A DNA stretch of 64,000 bases, from the NCBI GenBank assembly GCA_030062745.1, contig CP099849.1:17654144-17718143 (forward strand). Direction: 5' to 3'. The position numbers were made by a program, and so were the translations under genes. The number at the start of each line of letters is the position of its first letter. The stretch's first letter is position 1. Positions 25,120-35,914 of the stretch are shown here, one piece after another. The stretch is from Capitulum mitella. Lineage: Eukaryota > Arthropoda > Thecostraca > Pollicipedomorpha > Pollicipedidae. The notes beneath the pieces were generated by a model. That model was not told where the DNA came from. It searched no databases and saw nothing but the letters and a program-made list of their open reading frames with translations.

Positions 25120-27140
25120 ACGTCGTCAGCCATGATCGTGCCAGGAGAGGCACCTCTGCCGTACGCGGCCCGGCTGGCGCGGCCGGCGCCCGCCGCCGCC
25201 GCCAGCCCAGCCGACGACTGCGGCCGGCCGGCGCCAGCGGCACGCCGCGACCTGCGCACCGCCTGGAAGAAGCGACACAACGAGCGCTACCGGCGCGAGC
25301 AGCAGCAGCAGGAGCAGCGGCAGCGGCAGCGGACGGCCGCGCTCAGCCCGCGCCAGCGCCTGCGCGCCAGCCAGGAGGCGCCGTACCCGCGATACGAGCG
25401 CCGGCTCCATGTGGACGTGCGGCCGTCGGAGGGCGCCGGCGAGGTGCCGTACGACCTGTCGCGGCGCGCCGAGCACCAGCACATGTCGCCGGCCACCGAC
25501 CCGAGCCAGGAGGGCGCCGCCGAGCAGCCGCTCGACCTCACCGTCCGCAAGCCGGCCCAGGACGAGAACATGAACGAGCTGCGCGCCGCCGACGCGTGGC
25601 AGCTGGGGGCGCCGCAGAGGCCGGCCGAGCGGCCGCCACTGGCGCCGCCGGCCCTGGTGCCGGGGGAGCACCAGCCGGCAGAGGCGCCGCCGTGTGCTCC
25701 AGTCCGGTCCCCCGCTCCGTCCCCGACAGGGCTGCCCACGCATGGGCCGGCTCTGTCTCCGGAACATCGCCAAGTAGGGTTACCGGCGCAGCGGTCGGAA
25801 GGGTCGCCCGCACACCCTGAGACGGGTCTACCGGCCCCTCCTCCCGCGGGACCGCTGACACTGCCCCCAGCTGGGTCTCCGGCTCGCCTCCCAGCCGGGT
25901 CACCTGACGGAGCGGCGCCTGCACCGGCGGGCCTGCCGGGGCCTCCTCCCGCGGGCTCACCACCGCTGCGTGCTGCTGGACCGGCAGCGACCACAGCGGC
26001 TGAGGCGGCAACACAGCGTCCGCTCCAGCCAGCGGCGCGCCCGGCCGTGGGGTCGCCGGTTTATCCGGCGGCGGGGTCGCCGCTTCACCACCCGACTCAG
26101 TCGCCGCCGGGACCGCCGGCCGGCTCCGTGGACGCCGCTGCCAGGGTGCATCCTCCGGCGGAGGCTGGCTCTGCACGCGCCGCTGCGGGCGGTCGGCGAA
26201 TCGGAGGCGCGGTCTGCCGCTGCGCGTTCGCCAGCCGCCGGCTCGCCGGTCCACGCCCCGGCCGGCTCGCCGCGCGCCTACCCGGCCGTGCAGCCGCTGC
26301 CGCTGCTGATGCGGCCGCCGGCGTACCGCGCCGAGCCGGCGCCCGCCTACCCGGCCGGCCCGGACGGCGGCTGGCTTGCTGGCCGCGCCCGAGCTGGCGC
26401 CGCCCCGGCAGCAGGCGTTCGTGCTGCAGGCGCGGCGCGGCTCGCCGCCGCAGGCAACGCCCCTGGCGGCGGCGGCGCGCCCCCACTTCGCGCGCCCCCT
26501 AGCGGTGCACGGCGGCCCGCTGGAGCTGGCGCCGCTGCGCCTGGCGCCGCGGCCCGAGCCGGCGCCGCCCGCGCAGGAGAAGCCGCCCGGCACCTTCCAG
26601 ATGATGCGTGCCCAGATCGAGCCCATCAACGTGTCCCGCAACCAGACGCAGAGTTCCAGCCGGCTCAAGGACAAGTACTGGTGCAAGTTCTGCGGCAAGA
26701 ACTTCCCGCGCTCGGCCAACCTGACGCGCCACCTGCGCACCCACACCGGCGAGCAACCGTACAAGTGCAAGTACTGCGAGCGCTCGTTCAGCATCTCGTC
26801 CAACCTGCAGCGCCACATCCGCAACATCCACAACAAGGAGAAGCCGTTCCGGTGTCCGCTGTGCGACCGCTGCTTCGGCCAGCAGACGAACCTGGACCGG
26901 CACCTGCGTAAGCACGAGTCGGACGGGCCGACCATCCTGGACGGCGAGACGCCGCGGCGGCCGTACACCGTGCGGCGCGGCTCGCCAGCCGCCTCGACCG
27001 GCGACAGTCGCACCGACTCGGACTCGGACTCGGACGAGATCGACGTCGAGACGCCCGACAGCCCGGACGAGCCGCCGCCGCTGCGGATCGACGAGTCGGC
27101 GGCCGAGCCGGCGGCCGGCGGCGGCCAGCCGTCGCCGTGA
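25120..27140 (+). CDS. ham: Terminal exon of a PRDM3/PRDM16/hamlet-type zinc-finger transcription factor
   Basis: The exon follows an acceptor (GTTGGTTGCAG) and ends at TGA 27138-27140. The 5' part encodes two CtBP-type corepressor motifs, VPYDLS (25444-25461) and PLDLTV (25528-25545), then a Pro/Ala/Gly-rich stretch. The 3' part encodes three consecutive C2H2 fingers (26676-26918) with the sequence feel of the second finger block of EVI1/MECOM, PRDM16 and Drosophila Hamlet ([30 protein letters not shown]), then an Asp/Ser/Glu-rich tail. These proteins bind DNA in the nucleus and mostly repress. The PR domain and first finger block are not in this window, so the gene starts to the left. The reading frame changes twice, at about 26160-26195 and 26360-26385: either indels in the sequence or an unrecognised phase-0 intron (for example GT at 26146, AG before 26430 or 26454). 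Orthology is inferred from the fingers; confidence is high for the family, lower for the exact exon structure. Confidence 0.85.
26146..26429 (+). other. Possible small intron explaining the frame change
   Basis: A GT donor after AGG at 26145 and an AG before 26430 (GTGCTGCAG) would join the upstream frame to the zinc-finger frame in phase 0. A second acceptor before 26454 also works. The donor context (GTGCAT) is weak, and the skipped DNA still has coding-like Pro/Ala composition in a third frame, so two small indels are equally plausible. Confidence 0.3.
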
Positions 27141-29506
27141 CGGCGCACAGCCAGCCGCCAAACTGTCTAGTTACCTGAGGCGATGCAATCGGCGTGTTCA
27201 GTGAGGTAGTCAGACTGCGGCGGACTGCGGAGCCGCGCCTCTCGCCGATGTGGTAGTATTTATTCATTGCCGTCTGCAGCGTGCGGGCAGGCCTCGAACG
27301 GTAGACGGTGCTTCGGTTTACGAGCTACGCGAGCTTTGAGTTGCACGGACCCCGCAGCCACGAGAGCGTCTGCAGATCGCGAACGACCGGGTCCGGGTGG
27401 AATCGGACCGAGCTGCCACGTTACTGTCCGCAACTACGGCTGGTCTCTGATGGCATCTAGGAGGAGATCGTTTGGAACTTGTCTGGAGAACAGCTGATTG
27501 TTTTTGCCCGGGTTACACTTGAAGGAATGCGAACGTGCAATCAAAGACGCAGACAACGGAATATCTATTTATACAGTGGGAATGTTTTGAAAGCATGTCA
27601 TTTGAGGTCTAGACTAGTCACTGTTAAAAAACGTGCATCGTGTGACAACGCTAGCAATGAACTGTGTGACGGAATGGGCTGCTTTTCCTCTACATGAGAC
27701 CGGAAGGAGTGAGTAGCTGGCTCGGATGGCGTCATAAACCGTTCACACATGCGCCACCATTATCAAGCGCAGACCTTCGTAAGCCAGTCAGACCTGCGGT
27801 TTTATCGATTCAGTACGGGCCAGCAAGGTGCGCTAACAGACTCAACACCTCATCTAGCTCTCCCTCTCCGCGCCTGACCTCCAGACCATTGCTCTCTGCA
27901 AGGGAACAAGTCATTAACATAGTAAAATGCCAAGGGTTCGTAATTACCAGCCATGCATCAATGCGTCTTACAAGTGGAGCACGTGGTTTAACAATATCAT
28001 GATTCATTCCTAATAACATACTCATCACGTCTGAGTTGCGCTGCCTAATGAGTGTATTACGATAGGGCCTGGCGGACAACAGGCGATCAATGGACTGCGC
28101 AAGGTTGAGGTCGGAACAAGATCTCTCACGAATGTACTAAGTAGCAGGGGCGAAGTTCCGAGGCGAGGGGCGGGAGATGGAAGAAGCCATCTTCGGTATC
28201 GAGAAACTGCTGTTACGCAATATTTTTCTTCGATCTCCACGACATTATGGGACCTTATCAAGGCTTATTAATCAGTTGTTTATACCAAATTGCTTTGTTT
28301 TTCTTTATTCAACGTACAATTTTTAGAACGTAAAATATAAAAAGGTTGATAAGATATCAAAAGAAAACAAAGATATAAACATCAAATTTCAGGGCCATGC
28401 GTGGGCTCTGGTTTCCAAAATTTCAGGTGATAGGTTTGTACGTGATAACTCTATGTCATAGGTCACCAAGTATGTGGTGTTTCGTGCGAGATATCAAATA
28501 ATGTAAAATGTCACATACAGCTATGCGATATTCCATTTCTAGCTAGTTCAACTATTTATAGCTATAATAGAATATCACATACAGCTATGTGGTATTAAAT
28601 TATAGCTTTTCAGCCAAGCGGGAGTTGTGACCTATAAACAGTTCTGATAACGCCGAAGCTTTATAATAAGGAGACCGATACGAGTGGCAAATTATTAGTG
28701 TCGGGAAACCAGGATAAATACAGTTACGGAATTGGTCAAAGCGAGAACGAAAGAGAACGTCATTTCATTTTTCCGTATTTCGACCGCTCGATGCTGAACT
28801 GTAGGACAGCCGCTAGTGCAGCGGCGTGGTCATTTATCTGGTTGATAGTTATTTATTGATTACATGAGGTTAATCCTCACTACATAGAAGACCGATTGTA
28901 CATGCATACAGTAGCATCTGTTTTATCTACTTTAAATTAAGACGTCACGAGCAATGACGTCATGGCTTGTCAGATGTGTTGACTCGCAAACAGGAGCAGA
29001 GCAGAAACAGGGGCCTATGACGGCAAGAGGTGCATCCTGTCTCACGGCACTAAACTGCTTCTGAATAAAATCTCTGTTAGTGACGACGTCCGAAGCGACA
29101 TCCACTGCGATGGACAAGGGCTGGTCTGCTCAGCATGCAGCAAATATCGGACGCCACGCAAATCAGGGCTGTATCAGAGATGAAACATTGAGGAGAGACG
29201 GTTTATGGTTTGGCATCTCGAACTGACGATCTCGCTGTCCAGTATTATCATTTTTTTCGTGGCACTGAAACGCTACATAAAAAGGGCGTTTCTTGTATTT
29301 ATTTATATAGAAACTCACATGCAATGTTGCCCCATACGTTTCATCATCAACGTTCAAACATGACAAGTTTGTGGCTAAGTTGGTGACTGGAGGCGGGTAG
29401 TTAAAGCCGGTGCCCGACACCCTGAAGCCCTCTGCGTGCTGTGAGTAAAGGACGGAGCGGCTCCGGATCAGCCATCAGAAGCATCACCGTTCAGCACGTT
29501 TTCCAG
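27141..29506. other. Downstream region of the PRDM-type gene
   Basis: Likely 3' untranslated then intergenic DNA. I could not choose a poly(A) signal; AATAAA occurs at about 29064 and ATTAAA near 28595. A TCACATACAGCTATG motif followed by a TATT word occurs twice at 28510-28600. No gene recognised. Confidence 0.45.
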
Positions 29507-29712
29507 CTACCTCTACAGCTGCCTGACCAGCTGCCTCTGCCTGGCCACCTACCTCTGGCTAGGCCAGCTGCTTCTGCCTGACTGTCTGCCTCTGCCTGAC
29601 CAGCTACCTCTACCTGACCAGCTTCCTCTGCCTATTCAGCTGCCCCTGCCTGACCAGTTGTCTCTGCCTGACTGGCAGTCTCCGCCTGACCAGCTACCTC
29701 TGCCTGACAGAC
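29507..29712. repeat. Minisatellite, 18-bp unit, about 11 copies
   Basis: Units resemble CTGCCTCTGCCTGACCAG with scattered substitutions and one or two length changes. The unit is a multiple of three, but stops and length changes break any long frame. Confidence 0.85.
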
Positions 29713-30016
29713 TACCCGCTCTGGGGTCATTCTAGACACTGAGAGACCAGGGTGATGAAGTAACTGATTGGCGCACATGAATGATGACTCTAGCAGCAGG
29801 ACTGATTGGTCTTCACTCGTTTAAATTCAGACCCGGCAGCACCAACTCACATCGACTGGAAATAAATGAACTAGCACATACACCTGAATGGCAAAAATGG
29901 CAATGCCCTTGGTCCAGTGGTGACGACATTATTACTTGGAGAAAACACCTCTGCCGCTATTGTCGTTAACTTTCCTGTTTATCTTGCTGATTCCCTTATC
30001 CTGCTTTCCGTTACTA

Positions 30017-30019
<3 letters not shown>

Positions 30020-30075
<56 letters not shown>
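30020..30075. repeat. (TA)n microsatellite
   Basis: Uninterrupted TA dinucleotides for about 55 bp. Confidence 0.95.
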
Positions 30076-30080
<5 letters not shown>

Positions 30081-30659
30081 CCTATTACTTACTGACTGCT
30101 AATGAGCTGTTTGTTCTCTGGCAGTAAGTTATCCAGGATAGCATCGAAAACTTCATTGTTCTGGGATGTGGCTCCAGTTTTGCTGTTGTAGAAATTCTGG
30201 TGAGGATTTTCAAGTTCCAGTCAAAACGACTAGCCAGAACTCAACCTGTTCCTTTGATCCCTGGATCTGACCGTGCGCAAGCCATTGTAGAGTTAACTGA
30301 CGACATGTGACCGCACACGAGTTGAGGTCATCATGGATACTTAAAAGTCCCATCTGGCTCTAACGTTGGCCTCAAAAATAGCAGCTGTAGCGGGACAAAC
30401 GCAATGAACTAAATTATACATTTGCATTTGTTACACGTATATTATTACGCACTGTTACGACCGAGATTATTAGAATGTTTAGGAATTATTATTACGGTTA
30501 CAATGCAACCGCGGTGTCACACCCAGTTTGCTGATCTACCGCAACAACGGAGGGACATATTTCTGCACGAAACAACTGTTTTCGTATCACCCATGTCTAG
30601 TAACGTTCAGACAAGTTTCCGCTGGTCACAGTTACGATTTGATTGCCAGTATAGTGGCC

Positions 30660-31876
30660 TTAACCCTATTCCCGGCAGGGGGGGGGCGGAATCCGCCCCC
30701 CTCGGGTTTTTTGCTTGCCAATTCCAGGCTTTTTAAACGCAGCTTCACGAAACTTGGTGACTTTTCCTAGTTATTCTTTCTACGTGTCGTGACAAAGTTT
30801 CATTTTTTTTTTTTACTCAGGGGCGGAGCCAGGCAACGTTTTTGGGAGGCACCTCATGCCATTTTTGGCCATGTTGAGGGTAGAAGGAAAATGTCTGCCA
30901 AAAACAGAGTTTTAAAGATAGAACTTGAAACTTTATATGCATGTATAGCTAAATAGTTGGGCCATGTGCAGATATAATGTTGTTTATTTGAAGTCATTTC
31001 ACAAGGTCAGGTCAAGGCCAATAGTCAAAATTAGTTTTTTCGCTATGATTTCGGCGCCATTTTTTCAAATGCCAAACCCGGAACATATATGACGTAGAAG
31101 GATGCCCTCTACTTGTGTACCAAGTTTCAGCTTGATATCAGGTCGGGTCACGGAGCTATGATCTAAAATGTCAGTGCGCGTACCCTGTATCGCAATAGCC
31201 ATAAAATGAAATTTTTGAAATAGAGTGAATTCAAATGATTGAAAACGTTTACACATAATATTAAATGCACACGACATCATTCCAAGTGACCCCAAGGTCA
31301 CTGGAGGTTATTTAAGGTCAAAGGTCACAAGTTGATCTGAGAAACGTGTGACTGTGACAGTTCCTCTTCTTCACGTTCCTGGCACCGCCTATGCTAACAT
31401 TATACAAACATTGTAATGCGATTTGCACTTCTTTAGTATAACATGACTAGAAGAAGCCAAAAAAGGGCGTTTGCCTCTTTTGTTCATTCAGTTGTTAGAA
31501 AACTAATCCTCCTATTTTTGAAACCCTGTGAACACCCATGAATTTTCTCAAAATTTCAGATTTGCGGACACATGGTAAAAGCCCTATCCATAATCTCTCG
31601 ATTCATGCCAGTTTCATCGAAATCGGTCGATAAACAACGGAGTTATAAGAAGTCCAAAAGTACCCCCCATTTTGACATTTTTGCCCTCCTGTATCCACAA
31701 ATTTCAAAATTTTGAAAATTTCTGTTTATAAAAATGTAGTTCACGTCACGGCAAATCGATTGCCGTTTGTTGCGATGAAATCGGACGAGTAGTTCTCGAG
31801 ATCTCAGGGGGGGGCCGAATCGGCCCCCCCTGCCGGGAATCGACCATACCGTCTAGCCCTCCGGGAATAGGGTTAA
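30660..31876 (+). mobile_element. TTAA-bounded non-autonomous element, copy 1
   Basis: 1,217 bp from TTAA to TTAA. Both ends carry the 12-bp inverted terminus CCCTATTCCCGG next to TTAA. The left end continues into a long G-run and a hairpin (GGCGGAATCCGCC). The right end has an extra ~30-bp segment containing CTAGACGGTATGGTC before a similar G/C hairpin. TTAA target sites and CCC termini are typical of piggyBac-type elements. No transposase is encoded, so it would need a partner in trans. The interior holds a run of AGGTCA half-sites (31294-31327), the second of which is mutated to AGGTTA here. Confidence 0.85.
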
Positions 31877-32052
31877 ACAGAGGCCGAGAAGCCATGGAAA
31901 GAGAATCTAACCTCAGTGCTCGCTAATGCCCATGAATGATGCGCCTCAGGACGCCGTGATTAACATTCCCACATGACAGAATTTTTTATTACATTCCCAC
32001 ATACTACCAGTTTTCGAATACTGTCATAAGTTTAAACTAGGAAAAGTACTCA

Positions 32053-33269
32053 TTAACCCTATTCCCGGCAGGGGGGGGGGCGGAGTCCGCCCCCCTCGGG
32101 TTTTTCGCTTGCCAATTCCAGGCTTTTTAACGCAGCTTCACGAAACTTGGTGACTTTTCCTAGCTATTCTTTCTACGTGCCGTGACAAAATTTCACAATT
32201 CTACTTCGCTCAGGGGAGGAGTCAGGCAACGTTTTTGGGAGGCACCTCATGCCATTTTTGGCCATGTTAAGGGTAAAAGGAAAATGTCTGCCAAAAACAG
32301 AGTTTTTAAGATAGAACTAAAAACTTTAAATGGATGTATAGCTAAATAGTTGGGCCATGTGCAGATATAATTTTGTTTACTTGAGGTCATTTTACAAGGT
32401 CAGGTCAAGGTCAAAAGTCAAAATTAATTTTTTCGCAATAATTTCGGCGCCGTCTTTTCAAATGCCAAACCCCAAATATATATGACGTAGAAGGGTGCCT
32501 TCTACTCATGTACCAAGTTTCAGCTTGATATCAGGTCGGGTCACGGAGCTATGACCTAAAATGTCAGTGCGCGTACCTTATATCGCAATAGCCATAAAAT
32601 GAAATTTTTGAAATACAGTGAGTTCAAATCATTGAAAACGTTTAAAGATAATATCAAATGCATAGGAAATCATTCTAAGTAACCTTAAGGTCACTGGAGG
32701 TCATTTAAGGTCAAAGGTCACAAGTTGATCTGAGAATCGTGTGACCATGACAGTTCCCCCTTTTTCATGTCCCTGGCACCGCCTATGCTAACATTATACA
32801 AACATTGCAATGCGATTTGTACTTCTTTAGTATAACATGACTAGCAGAAGCCAAAAAAGGGTGTTTGCCTCTTTTGTTCATCCACTTGTAAGAAAACTAA
32901 TCCTCCTATTTTTGAAACCCTGTGAACGGCCATGAATTTTCTCAAAATTTCAGATTTGTGGACCCATGGTAAAAGCCCTATTCATAATCTCTCGATTCAT
33001 GCCAGTTTCATCGAAATCGGTCGATAAACAACGGAGTTATAAGAAGTCCAAAAGCACCCCCCATTTTAACATTTTTGCCACCCCTGTATCCACAAATTTC
33101 AAAATTTTGAAGATTTCTTTTTATAAAAATGTAGTTCGCGTGACGGCAAATCGATTGCCGTTTGTTGTGATGAAATCGGACTAGTAGTTCTCGAGATCTC
33201 AGGGGGGCCGAATCCGCCCCCCCTGCCGGGAATCGGCCATACCGTCTAGCTCTCCGGGAATAGGGTTAA
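32053..33269 (+). mobile_element. TTAA-bounded non-autonomous element, copy 2
   Basis: 1,217 bp, same orientation and full length as copy 1, lying 176 bp downstream of it. Termini CCCTATTCCCGG and CCGGGAATAGGG are intact beside TTAA. The half-site array is intact, ending in the direct repeat AGGTCA-A-AGGTCA at 32708-32720. Confidence 0.87.
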
Positions 33270-33609
33270 TTCTGACGCATTTTCCTGACGTGCCCAGACT
33301 GTTAATCAAGAAAGCGCAATTGAAGAGATGTGTGACGTATATTCAAGTAAGTAAATAAGCCAGCATCCCGAGCTCGGGTTGTCATCGCTCGTACGTCTGC
33401 ATTCACTCGCCCCGCTCGTCCACTCCGCCTCAATAGCGATTTACCGGATTCCAAAGGTCAGGTAGACAAGGGAAGTTCTTTTCCACGCCGGCGTCAGGCA
33501 CGCACCCCTTAACTGAAAACACTGTAAGATGACCTAGGTTGACCCTAAATGTCCTAAGGATATGCTTGTCCTCGTCTAAACAAAAATCATTGCTACAGAC
33601 TACATCTGT

Positions 33610-34828
33610 TTAACCCTATTCTCGGCAGGGGGGGGGCTGAATTCGCCCCCCTCGGGTTTTTGCTTGCCCATTCCAGGCTTTTTAACGCACCTTCACGAAA
33701 CTTGGTGACTTTTCCTAGCTATTCTTTCTACGTGCCATGACAAAATTTAAAAATTCTATTTTGCTCAGGGGCGGAGCCAGGCAACGTTTTTGGGAGGCAC
33801 CTCAGGCCATTTTGGCCATGTTGAGGGGAAAAGGAAAATGACTGCCAAAAACAGTGTTTTTAAGATAGAACTAAAAACTCTATATGGATGAATGGCTAAA
33901 TAGTTGGGCAATGTGCAGACGCAATTTTGTTTGTCTGGGATCACTTTGCAAGGCCAGGTCAAGGTCAAAAGTCAACATTTCTTTTTTTGCAATAATTTTT
34001 GCGCTGTTTTTTCAAATGCCAGCCAAACCCGGAATAATATGACGTAAAAGATGCCCTCTACTTGTGTATCAAGTTTCAGTTTGACATCAGGTCGGGTCAC
34101 GGAGCTATGATCTAAAATGTCAGTGCTCGTACCCTATATCGCAATAGCCATAAAATGAAATTTTTGAAACAGAGTAGATTCAAATGACTGAAAACGTTTA
34201 CAGATAATATTAAATGCACACGAGATCATTCCGAGTGGCTCCAAGGTCACTGGAGGTCATTTAAAGTCAAAGGTCACAAGTTGATCTGAAGAACGTGTGA
34301 CCATGACAGTTCCCCATTTTTCATGTCCCTGGCACCGCCTATGCTAACATTATACAAACATTGTAATGCGATTTGTACGTCTTTAGCATAACATGACTAG
34401 CAGAAGCCAAGAAGTGTTTTTGCCTTTTTTGTTCATTCAGTTGTTTACAAACTAATCCTCCTATTTTTGAAACCCTGTGAACGGCCATGAACTTTCACAA
34501 AATTTCAGATGTGTTTATCAATGGTAAAAGTCCTATCCATAACCTCTCGATTCATGCCAGTTTCATGGAAATCGGTCCATAAACAACTGAGTTATAAGAA
34601 GTCCAAAAGTACCCTCCATTTTGACATTTTTGCCCCCCTGTATCCACACTTTTCAAAATTTTGAAAATTTCTTTTTTATGAAAATGTAGTTCACGTTATG
34701 ACCAACCGATTGCCGTCTGTTGCAATGAAATCGAATGTGTAGTTCTCGAGATCTCAGGGGGGGCTGAATCCGCCCCCCCCCCTGCGTGGGATCGACCATA
34801 CCGTCTAGCCCTCCGGGAATAGGGTTAA
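33610..34828 (+). mobile_element. TTAA-bounded non-autonomous element, copy 3
   Basis: 1,219 bp, same orientation, 340 bp after copy 2. It is slightly more diverged: the left terminus reads CTCGG for CCCGG and one half-site of the DR1 pair is AAGTCA. It encodes no transposase. Confidence 0.85.
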
Positions 34829-34866
34829 ACCATCAATATAGGCGTAAAATCTGTAAGCTTTATCTG

Positions 34867-34945
34867 CGGAAAAACGAACAAATCTCTACTGCGCCGCCCC
34901 TGAAGCCTTCAGGGGCGGCGCAGTAGAGATTTGTTCGTTTTTCCG
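34867..34945. repeat. Perfect palindrome, 39-bp arms, 1-nt spacer
   Basis: 34867-34905 is the exact reverse complement of 34907-34945; only base 34906 is unpaired. The arms begin CGGAAAAACGAACAAATCTC and finish at CCCCTGAAG. It starts 39 bp after TTAA element copy 3. It could be a fold-back duplication, a hairpin-RNA source or an assembly artefact. Confidence 0.93.
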
Positions 34946-35914
34946 GAGCGCTACCACGTTTCCTGGAGTGTTTGCCGGACGGTACGTTGCTATTCGGTTG
35001 CCGCTAGATGTCAGGGCAGTCGCTACGGCGGCGGCTGGGTGTGGTCATTCGGCCGGCTGCTGCTGGACCGGACTGCCTCGACCATCGGCCGGAGGCTGGG
35101 CGGAGGCGGCCGGTGTCCGCCGCCGACACGCACGGATCCGTCTGAGGCTCGGACGTCGGCGGCACGGCCGACGCCCCTGCCCGGCCCACCTGCCACCCAC
35201 CTCCAGAAGGAAGGGGAGTCCCGGCCCGGTAACTGGCCGGCACCGACCGACACCAGCCGCTATCGACGCCCCATCGGCTCCGTGTCGGAGTGGGGCGGGT
35301 CGGGGGTACTTTCTCCGACGTCGGCGCCCGCGCGCTTCGGCCGGCCTCGCGAGCAGCCGGCCCCGTTCAGGGTGGACAGCGCGGGCCTCGATCTGGTTGC
35401 AGTGGACCGTCACAGACTGTGGCGGCTCCTTAACATCAGGTTACGGGTTTGCTGTCTCAAATGTCAAGTAAATTCGTGGCTACCATGTTGGAACTTCACG
35501 GTCGGGAAAACGCAACGCCATGTCTCCCGAGCAATTAACATTTCACGTGGGAGGGACGTTCGGATAATAGCAGACAAACGTTCGATATCGAGAAGTCTTC
35601 CTCCAGTTGTCCCGACCACCAGCAGGAGAATCCCGTCCATTTCTCGCCTCTTGGCTCCAAGAGCTCTCACAAGAGGAGAGCGGATGAGAAGGACCAAAAG
35701 ATTTCACAAACCTGCCAACCAATTATGTGAATACTGAACGACGGAGGTGCCTCCTTATCACTGGCAACCCCGAAGGGGTGCAGAGTACAGCTGCCGCTGG
35801 AGGGACATGCTGAAGACGGAAGCTTGACATAAATAGACGAATTAAGGCCAGATGTTTAAGATGACATTCAAATCAGGCAGAAACACGTTCTCAGAAAATA
35901 ACGCTGTATACTGC
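34946..35914. other. Region downstream of the CCDC180-like gene
   Basis: A GC-rich first half, then balanced composition. A plus-strand frame of 268 codons (34931-35737) is open but has no recognisable domain. On the minus strand this is the 3' flank of the CCDC180-like gene; I found no canonical AATAAA for it here. Confidence 0.4.

Noticed and set aside
25538..27148. 536-codon minus-strand open frame opposite the zinc-finger exon
   Set aside because: It is the antisense of a GC-rich coding exon; the plus strand encodes three perfect C2H2 fingers.
34931..35737. 268-codon plus-strand open frame downstream of the palindrome
   Set aside because: Its first half is GC-rich and it begins inside the palindrome arm. 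I recognise no domain. Kept only as a remote possibility.
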